Shown here piece after piece: positions 33,640 to 43,343 of a stretch of DNA of 64,000 nt (the stretch's first letter is position 1; each line of letters begins with the position of its first letter). Source of the stretch: Microbacterium maritypicum (GTDB lineage Bacteria; Actinomycetota; Actinomycetes; Actinomycetales; Microbacteriaceae). Below the pieces are notes generated by a model. That model did no database searches. It saw only the letters and a list, made by a program, of their open reading frames with translations, and was not told the origin of the DNA. The position numbers were made by a program, and so were the translations under genes. The stretch spans positions 868,001-932,000 of the forward strand of contig NZ_WAAQ01000001.1 of assembly GCF_008868125.1 (NCBI RefSeq), given 5' to 3'.

Positions 33640-34425
33640 TCAGAAGTGGGTGCCGCCGTCGATGCGCACCTCGGTGCCGGTGATGAAGGCGCCGTCCTCG
33701 CTCGCGAGCATCGCCACGACACCGGCGACCGACTCGGGGCCGGCGAAGCCCTGACCGATCGCGGGTGCGAGCTTCATGAACAGGCTCATGTCGGCGTCGG
33801 CAGGCAGGCCCGGTCCATTGCTCTGGTTGCTCCGACCGGATCCGTCCGTCATGCCGGAGGAGATCGAACCGGGCTGCACCGCGGTGAAGCGGATCCCGCC
33901 TTTGGCGTATTCGGCCGCCAGCGCGTGGGTCATCGACTGCACGCCGCCCTTGCTGGCGGCGTAGGCCGCCATGTACGGGTGGGCGAAGCCGGCTGAGGTC
34001 GAGCTGAAGTTGACCACGGCCGACGAAGTGCCCTCGAGCAGCGCGGGGATCGCCTCACGGATCACGAGGAACGTGCCTACCAGGTTGATCCGGATGACCT
34101 GCTCGAACTGATCGAGCGTCGTCTCGTGGGTGTGCGAGGAGCGCAGGATGCCGGCGGCGTTCACGAGGACGTCGAGTCCGCCCAGGGCGGCCACGGCCTC
34201 GGCGACGCCCGCGGCGACGGAGGCCTCATCGGCGATGTTCATCGTGACCGTCGTGAGCCGCGAGGCGAGGGTCCCGGCCCGGGCGATGGTGTCCTCGAGG
34301 CCTGCGGTGCTGACGTCGGCGGCGACGACGCTGCCGCCCTCGCGCAGCATCCGCAGCACGGTGGCCTGGCCGATGCCCGACCCTCCGCCGGTGATGAGCG
34401 CCCGACGTCCTTCGTAGCGGTTCAT
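33640..34425 (-). CDS. Short-chain dehydrogenase/reductase (SDR)
   Basis: A 261-residue classical SDR using NAD(P)H. The cofactor motif TGGGSGIG is near residue 12, LVNAAG near 87, the catalytic Ser in VVNFSSTSAG and the YxxxK motif in YAASKGG. The C-terminal FITGTEVRIDGGTHF is typical of ketoacyl-reductase-like or polyol-type members. Substrate unknown. AAGGGA precedes the ATG. It is divergent from a TetR gene with two matching operators between them, so it is probably that regulator's target. Confidence 0.93.
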   Translation of the reverse strand: MNRYEGRRALITGGGSGIGQATVLRMLREGGSVVAADVSTAGLEDTIARAGTLASRLTTVTMNIADEASVAAGVAEAVAALGGLDVLVNAAGILRSSHTHETTLDQFEQVIRINLVGTFLVIREAIPALLEGTSSAVVNFSSTSAGFAHPYMAAYAASKGGVQSMTHALAAEYAKGGIRFTAVQPGSISSGMTDGSGRSNQSNGPGLPADADMSLFMKLAPAIGQGFAGPESVAGVVAMLASEDGAFITGTEVRIDGGTHF

Positions 34426-34468
34426 GGTCTTCCCTTCGTCGTGGTGTCGTGGTGCGACACTCCGTTGT

Positions 34469-34501
34469 AGGCAGACTATGCCTGTATGGCAGATCGTGCC
34501 A
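34469..34501. promoter_or_regulatory. Twin operators for the divergent TetR regulator
   Basis: Two perfect inverted repeats, AGGCA-N5-TGCCT (34469-34483) and TGGCA-N5-TGCCA (34487-34501), share the core GGCAGA-N3-TGCC. Their centres are 18 bases apart, so two dimers could bind the region between the SDR and TetR genes. Confidence 0.7.
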
Positions 34502-34538
34502 CCTAGGCGTCTTCTGTCGAGCAGGCGGCCTCTTCCCG

Positions 34539-34544
34539 TACGCT
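34539..34544 (+). promoter_or_regulatory. -10 box of the tetR leaderless promoter
   Basis: TACGCT lies exactly six bases before the GTG at 34551. Confidence 0.6.
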
Positions 34545-34550
34545 GTGACG

Positions 34551-35168
34551 GTGGAGACCTCGACCCTCACCGAGCGCCGCAAGGCCGCGACCGAACGCGA
34601 CATCGCCGCCGCTGCCGCCACCCTGTTCGCCGAGCAGAGCGTGACGGGTGTCACCGCTGAGCAGATCGCCGCGCGTGCCGGCGTATCGGTGCGCACGTTC
34701 TACCGGTACTTCGCGCGCAAGGAAGATGCGATCGCGCCGATCCTCAGTGTGGGAGCCCAGCGCTGGCAAGAGGCGTTCGCGGAGGTCGGAGAGCGGTCAC
34801 TGCGCGCGCAGATACCGGCCGTGATCCGGGCGCAGCTCGTCGAGGACCGGTCCGATGCGGGGGAGCGCACCGAGACCGAGGGTCTCGAACTCGACACGAT
34901 GCTCGGGGTGCTCCGGGGGCTCGACGACGACACCGCGATGCGCGACGTCTGGCTGCGCGTGAATGACGATTCCGAGCGTCGGCTGCGCGTGATCCTCCAG
35001 GATCGAGGGCTCGCGGTGTGGGAGGCGACGCTGCTGGCCACCGTCGCGACGGCCTCGATCCGTGTCGGGCTCGAACAGTGGGCGGCCGACCCCGACGGCC
35101 CTCGCCCCGCGGCGCGGGCGGTCGACGCCTTCCAGGCGATGTCGCAGGGGCTGCGCGGGCTCGACTGA
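34551..35168 (+). CDS. TetR-family transcriptional regulator
   Basis: A 205-residue TetR protein. The DNA-binding domain occupies about residues 10-58 (ERDIAAAAATLFAEQ, VTAEQIAARAGVSVRTFYRY, FARKEDAIAPIL) and the C-terminal helical domain is of the MftR/TetR_C type. It should control the divergent SDR gene and itself through the twin operators. The GTG at 34551 is chosen from the six-base spacing to TACGCT; the longer frame upstream would run through the operators. Confidence 0.9.
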   Translation: METSTLTERRKAATERDIAAAAATLFAEQSVTGVTAEQIAARAGVSVRTFYRYFARKEDAIAPILSVGAQRWQEAFAEVGERSLRAQIPAVIRAQLVEDRSDAGERTETEGLELDTMLGVLRGLDDDTAMRDVWLRVNDDSERRLRVILQDRGLAVWEATLLATVATASIRVGLEQWAADPDGPRPAARAVDAFQAMSQGLRGLD

Positions 35169-35207
35169 CGGCTGTGCTCGCGGGACGACAGGCGGGATGC
35201 GCCGCGC

Positions 35208-35942
35208 CTAGAGCGGGAGCGCCAGATACAGCTGATAGGCGGCTTGCCCGGCGAAGCTGTCCGCGGCGTTCGTCGGCGCTTCGACGATGTACAGACGCCC
35301 GGGGGTGTGCGGCCTCGATTGGGCGTCGAGATGCCACACGACGCGGCTGACGGTCGCGCCGTCGAAGTCGTATCGCGTGCCCGACCCGTCGTCGAACACC
35401 TGTTCCGTGTATGTCGGGTCGCCGATCCTGGCGCGGATGTCGAGGGCCGCCTGCGCGGCAGCGTCGTCGGTGGGGAACTGCAGCACCGTCACCGTGGCAC
35501 GGCCGGCGTCGGAGGCGAACACCGCTGTTGCGGCATCGCGCGAGCCGAGGTCGTTCGCCGCGTTCGTCCAGTCGCCCTCGATCCGCCAGTCGCCGGCGGT
35601 GGCTCCGATCTCCTCGGTGGCCGCGGCGCAGAGCTCGCTGCACGCGGACGTCGGCCGATCGGGGGTCGGTGTCGGGGACGCGGATGCCGACGGCGTCGCC
35701 GATGTGCCGGGGCGTCCCTCGCCGATCTCGGCGCGCAGTCCGGCGGCGAGAAGGAGGTTCGTCGCGATCGTTCCGAGGAGCAGGACGGCGGCGACGACGG
35801 TGACCAGGATGACGATGGTTCGACTGCGCCTCTTGGTCGCGGCGACGATCCGGGTCTCCTCCTCGTCCGGCGCAGGCGTGTCCGCGGCAGGGGGAGGTGG
35901 CGGGAGATACTCCGCATCGTCGGAGGCGTCGCGCTCGTTCAT
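35208..35942 (-). CDS. Single-pass membrane protein of unknown function
   Basis: A 244-residue protein with a cytoplasmic Asp/Pro-rich N terminus (YLPPPPPAADTPAPDEEE), one transmembrane helix at about residues 42-66 (TIVILVTVVAAVLLLGTIAT) and an external part. The external part opens with a Ser/Thr/Pro linker (about 75-100) and continues as a folded domain with two cysteines (SACSELCAAATEE). No family recognised. It may be a membrane-anchored sensor or envelope protein (inference). It converges with the TetR gene. Confidence 0.78.
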   Translation of the reverse strand: MNERDASDDAEYLPPPPPAADTPAPDEEETRIVAATKRRSRTIVILVTVVAAVLLLGTIATNLLLAAGLRAEIGEGRPGTSATPSASASPTPTPDRPTSACSELCAAATEEIGATAGDWRIEGDWTNAANDLGSRDAATAVFASDAGRATVTVLQFPTDDAAAQAALDIRARIGDPTYTEQVFDDGSGTRYDFDGATVSRVVWHLDAQSRPHTPGRLYIVEAPTNAADSFAGQAAYQLYLALPL

Positions 35943-36034
35943 CGTTCCTCAGCCTACGGAACCTCGGTTGCGGGCCGCGTCACCCGCACCGACTTCCCTC
36001 GTCATCGTTCGGATCCGCCTGTCATCACAGGTCA

Positions 36035-36883
<849 letters not shown>

Positions 36884-36918
36884 CCCGCTGCGGTGAGACG
36901 GAGCCTTCGAGCTCACAT

Positions 36919-36953
36919 GACGCCCTGTGTCGCACCACGCGACACAGGGCGTC
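36919..36953. terminator. Perfect 15-base-pair hairpin upstream of the FMN reductase gene
   Basis: GACGCCCTGTGTCGC (36919-36933), loop ACCAC, then its exact complement (36939-36953). It lies 35 bases after the aldo/keto reductase stop and only 20 bases before the next ATG, overlapping the -35 region of that promoter. It could be a terminator, an operator, or both. No T tract. Confidence 0.6.
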
Positions 36954-36961
36954 GTCGTGAG

Positions 36962-36967
36962 TACCGT
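36962..36967 (+). promoter_or_regulatory. -10 box of a leaderless promoter
   Basis: TACCGT lies exactly six bases before the ATG at 36974. Confidence 0.6.
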
Positions 36968-36973
36968 CGAGGC

Positions 36974-37543
36974 ATGACAGCTCCGTTCCGTGTCGTCGCC
37001 GTGTCGGGATCCCTGCACGAGCCCAGCAAGACGACCGCCCTCGTCCGCGCGATCACGGCCGCCGTCGCCGAGCGTGCTGAGGTCGAGGCGCAGCTCATCG
37101 AGCTGACGCGGATCGGTCCGGGACTGGCCGGCGCGCTCCAGCGCGACCAGCTGCCGCCGGAGGTCGAGGCGCAGCTGCAGGCGATCGAGTCCGCCGATCT
37201 GCTGATCGTGGGCAGCCCCGTCTACCGTGCCTCGTTCACCGGGCTCTTCAAGCACCTCTTCGACTTCGTCGGCCAGTACGACCTTGTGGGCACGCCCGTG
37301 CTGCTGGCGGCGACCGGCGGCGGCGAGAAGCATGCGCTGATCATCGAGCACCAGCTGCGTCCGCTGTTCGCGTTCTTCCAGGCGCTCACCCTTCCGGTCG
37401 GCGTCTACGCCAGCAACACGGACTTCGACGGCTACGAGATCGTCTCGGAGGTGCTCGAAGCCCGCATCGCCCTGGCGGCGGAGCGCGCTCTGCCGCTGGT
37501 GGGCTACGCGGCGTCGCGTCCGGTCGAGCTGCTCGTCGGCTGA
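36974..37543 (+). CDS. NAD(P)H-dependent FMN reductase (MsuE-like)
   Basis: A 189-residue flavodoxin-fold FMN reductase. The phosphate-binding start VVAVSGSLHEPSKT and the blocks ADLLIVGSPVYRASFTGLFK, LLAATGGGEKHALIIEHQLR and FFQALTLPVGVYAS resemble MsuE/SsuE reductases that feed FMNH2 to alkanesulfonate-type luciferase-like monooxygenases. Two such monooxygenases lie 15-20 kb upstream, so it could supply them (inference). The start at 36974 is set by the adjacent TACCGT box. Confidence 0.88.
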   Translation: MTAPFRVVAVSGSLHEPSKTTALVRAITAAVAERAEVEAQLIELTRIGPGLAGALQRDQLPPEVEAQLQAIESADLLIVGSPVYRASFTGLFKHLFDFVGQYDLVGTPVLLAATGGGEKHALIIEHQLRPLFAFFQALTLPVGVYASNTDFDGYEIVSEVLEARIALAAERALPLVGYAASRPVELLVG

Positions 37544-37564
37544 CCCCGCCGCGCCCCGCGGGCG

Positions 37565-37570
37565 TAGCGT
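37565..37570 (+). promoter_or_regulatory. -10 box of a leaderless promoter
   Basis: TAGCGT lies exactly six bases before the ATG at 37577. Confidence 0.6.
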
Positions 37571-37576
37571 GAAGGC

Positions 37577-39379
<1,803 letters not shown>

Positions 39380-39384
39380 CGGCG

Positions 39385-39413
39385 GCCCTCGAGGGCGCTG
39401 CGGCTCCTACGCT
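39385..39413 (+). promoter_or_regulatory. Possible promoter with palindrome for the SUMF-like gene
   Basis: A perfect 12-base palindrome GCCCTCGAGGGC (39385-39396) lies where a -35 box would be for the -10 box TACGCT (39408-39413). The predicted transcript start near 39420 leaves a short leader with GAGAGGGGA before the ATG at 39446. Confidence 0.45.
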
Positions 39414-39445
39414 GGGGACTGACAGTGTTCGAGAGGGGAAGCTGC

Positions 39446-40180
39446 ATGGCCGCGCAGCAGATCGAGTGGGTCGGCATCCCGGCGGGCACGCTGCAGCGGG
39501 GGACGCCGCCCGACGAGGTCGACGCCCTCACCGTCCGCTATGCCGACACGGGGGTTCCGCGTGCCTGGTACGAGAAGGAGACGCCGCGCACGCGGATCGT
39601 CGTCCCGGCGTTCCGGCTCGCCCGCACCCCGGTCACCGTCGCGCAGTGGGCCGCGTACGCGGAGGAGACCGGCGCCCGTGCCATCGCCGGGATCGACGAG
39701 CATCCGGTCGTCGGAGTCACCTGGGCCGAAGCATCCGCCTTCGCCGCCTGGATCGGCTCGCAACTCGGCGAAGAGGTGCGACTGCCGACCGAAGACGAGT
39801 GGGAGCGGGCGGCGCGCGGTGATGACACCCGCGAGTTCCCCTGGGGAGACGAGTACGTGCGGGGGAGGGCGAACCTGTTCGACCTCGGGCTCGGCACCAC
39901 GACGCCCGTCGGGTCGTTCCCGGACGGTGCCAGTGCGTTCGGAGTGCTCGACATGGTCGGCAACGTCGACGAGTGGACCTCGACCCGGTACGCGCCGTAC
40001 CCGGGTGCGCCCGACAGTGTCCCGACTGTCGAGGACTGGGCGGCCGACCCGCACATCACGCGCGGCGGCGCGTTCCGCCACGACGTCGACCTGGCCCGCT
40101 GCGCGCGGCGACACGGGGCCTACGAGGCCGACCTCGTCGCGGTGGGCATCGGGTTCCGGCTCGCGGCCTCCGCCGAGTGA
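39446..40180 (+). CDS. Formylglycine-generating-enzyme-fold (SUMF/FGE-sulfatase) protein without active-site cysteines
   Basis: A 244-residue protein of the FGE-sulfatase superfamily. Family blocks are FRLARTPVTVAQWAAYAEET, HPVVGVTWAEASAFAAWIG, RLPTEDEWERAARG, FPWGDEY, VLDMVGNVDEWTSTRY and a final RGGAFRHDVDLARCARRHGA (split around the ARC). True formylglycine-generating enzymes carry a Cys pair in the last block; only one Cys is seen here, so sulfatase activation is unlikely and a ligand-binding or different oxidative role is more probable. The ATG at 39446 is chosen from GAGAGGGGA upstream over the GTG at 39425. Confidence 0.87.
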   Translation: MAAQQIEWVGIPAGTLQRGTPPDEVDALTVRYADTGVPRAWYEKETPRTRIVVPAFRLARTPVTVAQWAAYAEETGARAIAGIDEHPVVGVTWAEASAFAAWIGSQLGEEVRLPTEDEWERAARGDDTREFPWGDEYVRGRANLFDLGLGTTTPVGSFPDGASAFGVLDMVGNVDEWTSTRYAPYPGAPDSVPTVEDWAADPHITRGGAFRHDVDLARCARRHGAYEADLVAVGIGFRLAASAE

Positions 40181-40232
40181 TCGTCGCGACTGTGCAATCT
40201 GCCTAGCAGTTCCCTGAGGAATGCCGGTCGAT

Positions 40233-40247
40233 TGCGCGAGATGCGCA
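40233..40247. promoter_or_regulatory. Possible Lrp-type operator
   Basis: The perfect inverted repeat TGCGC-GAGAT-GCGCA lies about 60 bases upstream of the predicted transcript start of the aminotransferase operon, whose third gene encodes an Lrp-family regulator. Confidence 0.45.
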
Positions 40248-40263
40248 GCTTCCGGTGCGCCGA

Positions 40264-40293
40264 TTGCCCAGTGGCCGCGATCCGTTCTACTGT
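40264..40293 (+). promoter_or_regulatory. Promoter of the aminotransferase-permease-lrp operon
   Basis: TTGCCC (40264-40269) and TACTGT (40288-40293), 18 bases apart, predict a start near 40300 and a leader of about 57 bases. Confidence 0.5.
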
Positions 40294-40356
40294 TGCGCGA
40301 CAGCAGGCGGTGCCGCTCGGGGGCCGCCCATGGATCACAGCAAGGACGCTCTGACG

Positions 40357-41448
40357 ATGCCCCTCCCCACCCGCGCCGGACTCGACGCCGTTCCCGCATA
40401 CCGTCAGGGGCGCTCCGCTCCGGCCGGTGCCTCGAAGCTCTCCTCGAACGAGTCCCCGCATCCGCCGCTGGCCTCGGTCGTCCAGGCCGTGCGCGATCGC
40501 CTCGACGGCATCAACCGCTATCCCGACATGAGCGCCGCCGCGCTTCGCGAACGGCTCGCCGAACGCTACGGTGTCGATGCGTCCGAGGTCACGGTCGGGG
40601 CCGGGTCGGTCGAGATCGCCTCCCAGCTCATCCACGCGGTGGCAGGTGAGGGCGACGAGGTCGTCTTCGCGTGGCGGTCGTTCGAGGCGTATCCCTCGCT
40701 GGTGCGCATCGCCGGGGCCACGCCCGTGCCGGTGCCGCTCGACGCGGACCACGGGCACGACCTCGATGCGATGATCGCGGCGATCACCCCGCGCACCCGC
40801 CTGATCTTCGTGTGCAACCCGAACAACCCGACCGGGACCGTCGTCGGCGCCGACGAGCTGGAGCGCTTCGTCTCCGCGGTTCCGCACGACGTGCTCGTGG
40901 TGATCGACGAGGCCTATGTGCACTTCGATCGCACCGAGAGCAGGGGCGCCGGTATCGAGCTGTTCCGCCGACACCCGCACGTGGCGGTGCTGCACACGTT
41001 CTCCAAGGCCTACGGGCTCGCCGGGCTCCGCATCGGCTACGCGATCGCCCCGGCAGCCGTCGCCGAGAACCAGCGCAAGGTCGCCGTGCCCTTCGGGGTG
41101 ACCGACCTCGCTCAGGTCGCGGCTCTGGCCTCGCTGGACGCCGAGGACGAGCTCGCGACCCGCATCGACGACGTGGTCGCCCAACGCGATCGCCTCCACG
41201 CCGTGCTCACCGCAGCCGGATGGCCCGCCGTCCGCTCCCAGGCCAACTTCGTCTGGGTGCCGTCCGCCGACCGCACCGCAGAGCTCGAGAGCCTGCTGCA
41301 GGAGGGGGGAGTGATCGCGCGCGCCTTCGCCGGGGAGGGCATCCGCATCTCCTCGGGCTCCGCGGAGGACATCGACCGGGTGGAGGCTGCGCTCGCCGCA
41401 TCCGCTCCGCTCGCGGTCGACGCTGAGCGTGTGGAGGTCGGCGCATGA
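40357..41448 (+). CDS. PLP-dependent aminotransferase (HisC/aromatic aminotransferase type)
   Basis: A 363-residue fold-type I aminotransferase. KLSSNESPHPPLASV, NRYPDMSAAALRERLAERYG, VCNPNNPTGTVV, VVIDEAYVHFDR and the PLP-Lys region HTFSKAYGLAGLRIGYAI are typical of histidinol-phosphate and phenylalanine aminotransferases. Linkage to an amino-acid permease and an Lrp regulator suggests catabolic or transport-linked transamination rather than histidine biosynthesis, whose genes are not here. The ATG at 40357 (AAGGA ten bases upstream) is preferred; 40330 is an alternative. The stop overlaps the permease start (ATGA). Confidence 0.9.
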   Translation: MPLPTRAGLDAVPAYRQGRSAPAGASKLSSNESPHPPLASVVQAVRDRLDGINRYPDMSAAALRERLAERYGVDASEVTVGAGSVEIASQLIHAVAGEGDEVVFAWRSFEAYPSLVRIAGATPVPVPLDADHGHDLDAMIAAITPRTRLIFVCNPNNPTGTVVGADELERFVSAVPHDVLVVIDEAYVHFDRTESRGAGIELFRRHPHVAVLHTFSKAYGLAGLRIGYAIAPAAVAENQRKVAVPFGVTDLAQVAALASLDAEDELATRIDDVVAQRDRLHAVLTAAGWPAVRSQANFVWVPSADRTAELESLLQEGGVIARAFAGEGIRISSGSAEDIDRVEAALAASAPLAVDAERVEVGA

Positions 41449-42848
41449 CCGATGACCGCATGACCGAGGTCCCCCCGACCACCACGACCACCAAGGGACT
41501 GCATCCGGGCCTGACCCGTCGTCAGATCTCGATGATGGGATTGGGCGGTGCGATCGGCGCCGGTCTGTTCGTCGGATCGGGTCAGGCGATCAGCATCGCG
41601 GGTCCCGCCGTGCTGGTGTCGTACCTCGTCGCCGGTGGCATCGTCGTTCTCGTGATGGCGATGCTCGCCGAGATGGTCGCGGCACGCCCCAGCTCCGGCG
41701 CCTTCAGCTCCTACGCCCAGAAGGCGATGGGGCGCAGCGCCGGCAGTGCGGTCGGGTGGCTCTACTGGATCCAGCTGGTCGTGGTGATCGCGGCCGAGGC
41801 GACGGGTGCGGGCGCGATCGTCGCCAACTGGACGCCGGGCATCCCCGCCTGGGTGTGGGTGCTGATCTTCGTCGTGGCGCTCACCGCGGTGAACCTGTTC
41901 GGCGTGCGCAACTACGGCCGCTTCGAGTTCTGGTTCGCGGCGATCAAGGTCGCCGCGATCATCGCCTTCCTCGTGGTGGGAGTGTGCGCGATCATCGGTC
42001 TCATCCCCGGCGTGGCGGCCACCGGCATCTCGAACCTCGTCGACGCCGGCGGCTTCGCCCCGAACGGCATCGCCGGCATCGCCGGTGCCCTGCTGATCGT
42101 GGTGTTCGCCTTCGGCGGCACCGAGGTGGTCGCGATCGCGGCCGCCGAGTCGAACGATCCCGCCCACAACATCCGCCGCATCGTCCGCGAGGTGCTCGTG
42201 CGCATCCTCGTCTTCTACGTCGGATCGATCTTCGTGATCGTCGCGGTGCTGCCCTGGAACGACCCGGCCGTGAAGGCAGGGCCGTTCTCGGCGGTGCTCG
42301 AGACCCTGAACGTGCCGGGCGTCGGACTGGTGATGGACCTCATCGTCATCATCGCGCTGCTGTCGGCCATGAACGCCAACATCTACGGCGCCTCCCGCAT
42401 GGCGTACTCGCTGGGGGAGCGCGGGCTCGCGCCGCTGGCCGCCACCCGCACCAGCCTCAAGGGCGTGCCGTTCGTCGCGGTGCTGGCCTCGGTCGCCTTC
42501 GGCTTCGTCACGGTCGGGCTCAACTGGGCCTTCCCCGATGTGGTCCTGCCCGCCCTGCTCAACGTGGTCGGCTCGACGTTGCTCGTGATCTGGACGGCGA
42601 CCGCCGTGGCGCAGATCATCCTCCGCCGCCGCGCGGATCGGGCGGGAGAGGCGATGCCGATGCGCATGTGGGGCTTCCCCTGGCTGTCGTGGCTGTGCCT
42701 GGTGCTGCTCGCGGCCGTGATCGCCCTCGCGATGATCGATGAGGCCGCGCGCATCCAGCTGCTGCTGACGCTGGGGCTCACCGCCGTGCTCCTCCTCGTC
42801 GCCCGCGCGACCAGGGGTGTGGCCCGGCCCGGCGTCCCCCGGGAGTAG
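41445..42848 (+). CDS. APC-family amino acid permease
   Basis: A 467-residue transporter with about 12 transmembrane helices, of the amino acid/polyamine/organocation superfamily (AnsP/CycA/GabP-like). The first-helix signature MMGLGGAIGAGLFVGSGQAI, PAVLVSYLVAGGIVVLVM, VFAFGGTEVVAIAAAESNDP (cut by the family core) and ALLSAMNANIYGASRMAYSL are conserved. It should import an amino acid by proton symport, probably the substrate of the coupled aminotransferase. It shares ATGA with that gene. Confidence 0.94.
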   Translation: MTDDRMTEVPPTTTTTKGLHPGLTRRQISMMGLGGAIGAGLFVGSGQAISIAGPAVLVSYLVAGGIVVLVMAMLAEMVAARPSSGAFSSYAQKAMGRSAGSAVGWLYWIQLVVVIAAEATGAGAIVANWTPGIPAWVWVLIFVVALTAVNLFGVRNYGRFEFWFAAIKVAAIIAFLVVGVCAIIGLIPGVAATGISNLVDAGGFAPNGIAGIAGALLIVVFAFGGTEVVAIAAAESNDPAHNIRRIVREVLVRILVFYVGSIFVIVAVLPWNDPAVKAGPFSAVLETLNVPGVGLVMDLIVIIALLSAMNANIYGASRMAYSLGERGLAPLAATRTSLKGVPFVAVLASVAFGFVTVGLNWAFPDVVLPALLNVVGSTLLVIWTATAVAQIILRRRADRAGEAMPMRMWGFPWLSWLCLVLLAAVIALAMIDEAARIQLLLTLGLTAVLLLVARATRGVARPGVPRE

Positions 42849-42850
42849 CG

Positions 42851-43339
42851 ATGCGCATCGATCGCCTCGACGCCCAGCTCATCCGGCTGCTCACCGAGTC
42901 GCCGCAGCTGCCCATCCTCGAATGCGCACGGCGGCTCGGCATCGCCCGCGGCACCGCGACGAGCCGGCTCGCCCGCCTGCACGAGGGCGGGGTGATCGAG
43001 GCGATCGTGCCGCGCATCGACCCGGCCGGCTTCGGCTACGGCGTCGTCGCGTTCTGCCTGGTCGAGATCGATCAGAAGGTGGGGCACGACGAGGTGGCCA
43101 CGGCGCTCGCCGACGCCGTGCCCGAGATCGTCGACATGCACACCGTCACGGGTGCCAGCGACATGCAGCTGCGGCTGGTGGCGCGCGATGCCACCAGGCT
43201 GCAGGAGGTGCTCGACCGGGTCGCTCTGGTGCCGGGAGTCGCCCGCACGGCCTCGTCCATCGCGATGCGCACGCATCTCTCCGGACGGGTGCTGCCGCTC
43301 GTGGAACACGTCGCCACCGACGAGGTGCTCTCCGGCTAG
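42851..43339 (+). CDS. Lrp/AsnC-family transcriptional regulator
   Basis: A 162-residue Lrp/AsnC protein. The N-terminal winged helix-turn-helix (MRIDRLDAQLIRLLTESPQL, then ECARRLGIARGTATSRLARL) is followed by a C-terminal RAM/ligand-binding domain (VEIDQKVGHDEVATAL to LVARDATRLQEVLDRV). Starting two bases after the permease stop, it probably senses the transported amino acid and controls its own operon. Confidence 0.93.
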   Translation: MRIDRLDAQLIRLLTESPQLPILECARRLGIARGTATSRLARLHEGGVIEAIVPRIDPAGFGYGVVAFCLVEIDQKVGHDEVATALADAVPEIVDMHTVTGASDMQLRLVARDATRLQEVLDRVALVPGVARTASSIAMRTHLSGRVLPLVEHVATDEVLSG

Positions 43340-43343
43340 CGGG

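Noticed and set aside
39425..39445. GTG 39425 as start of the FGE-fold gene
   Set aside because: It lies about five bases after the predicted transcript start with no ribosome site, while ATG 39446 has GAGAGGGGA at a normal distance.
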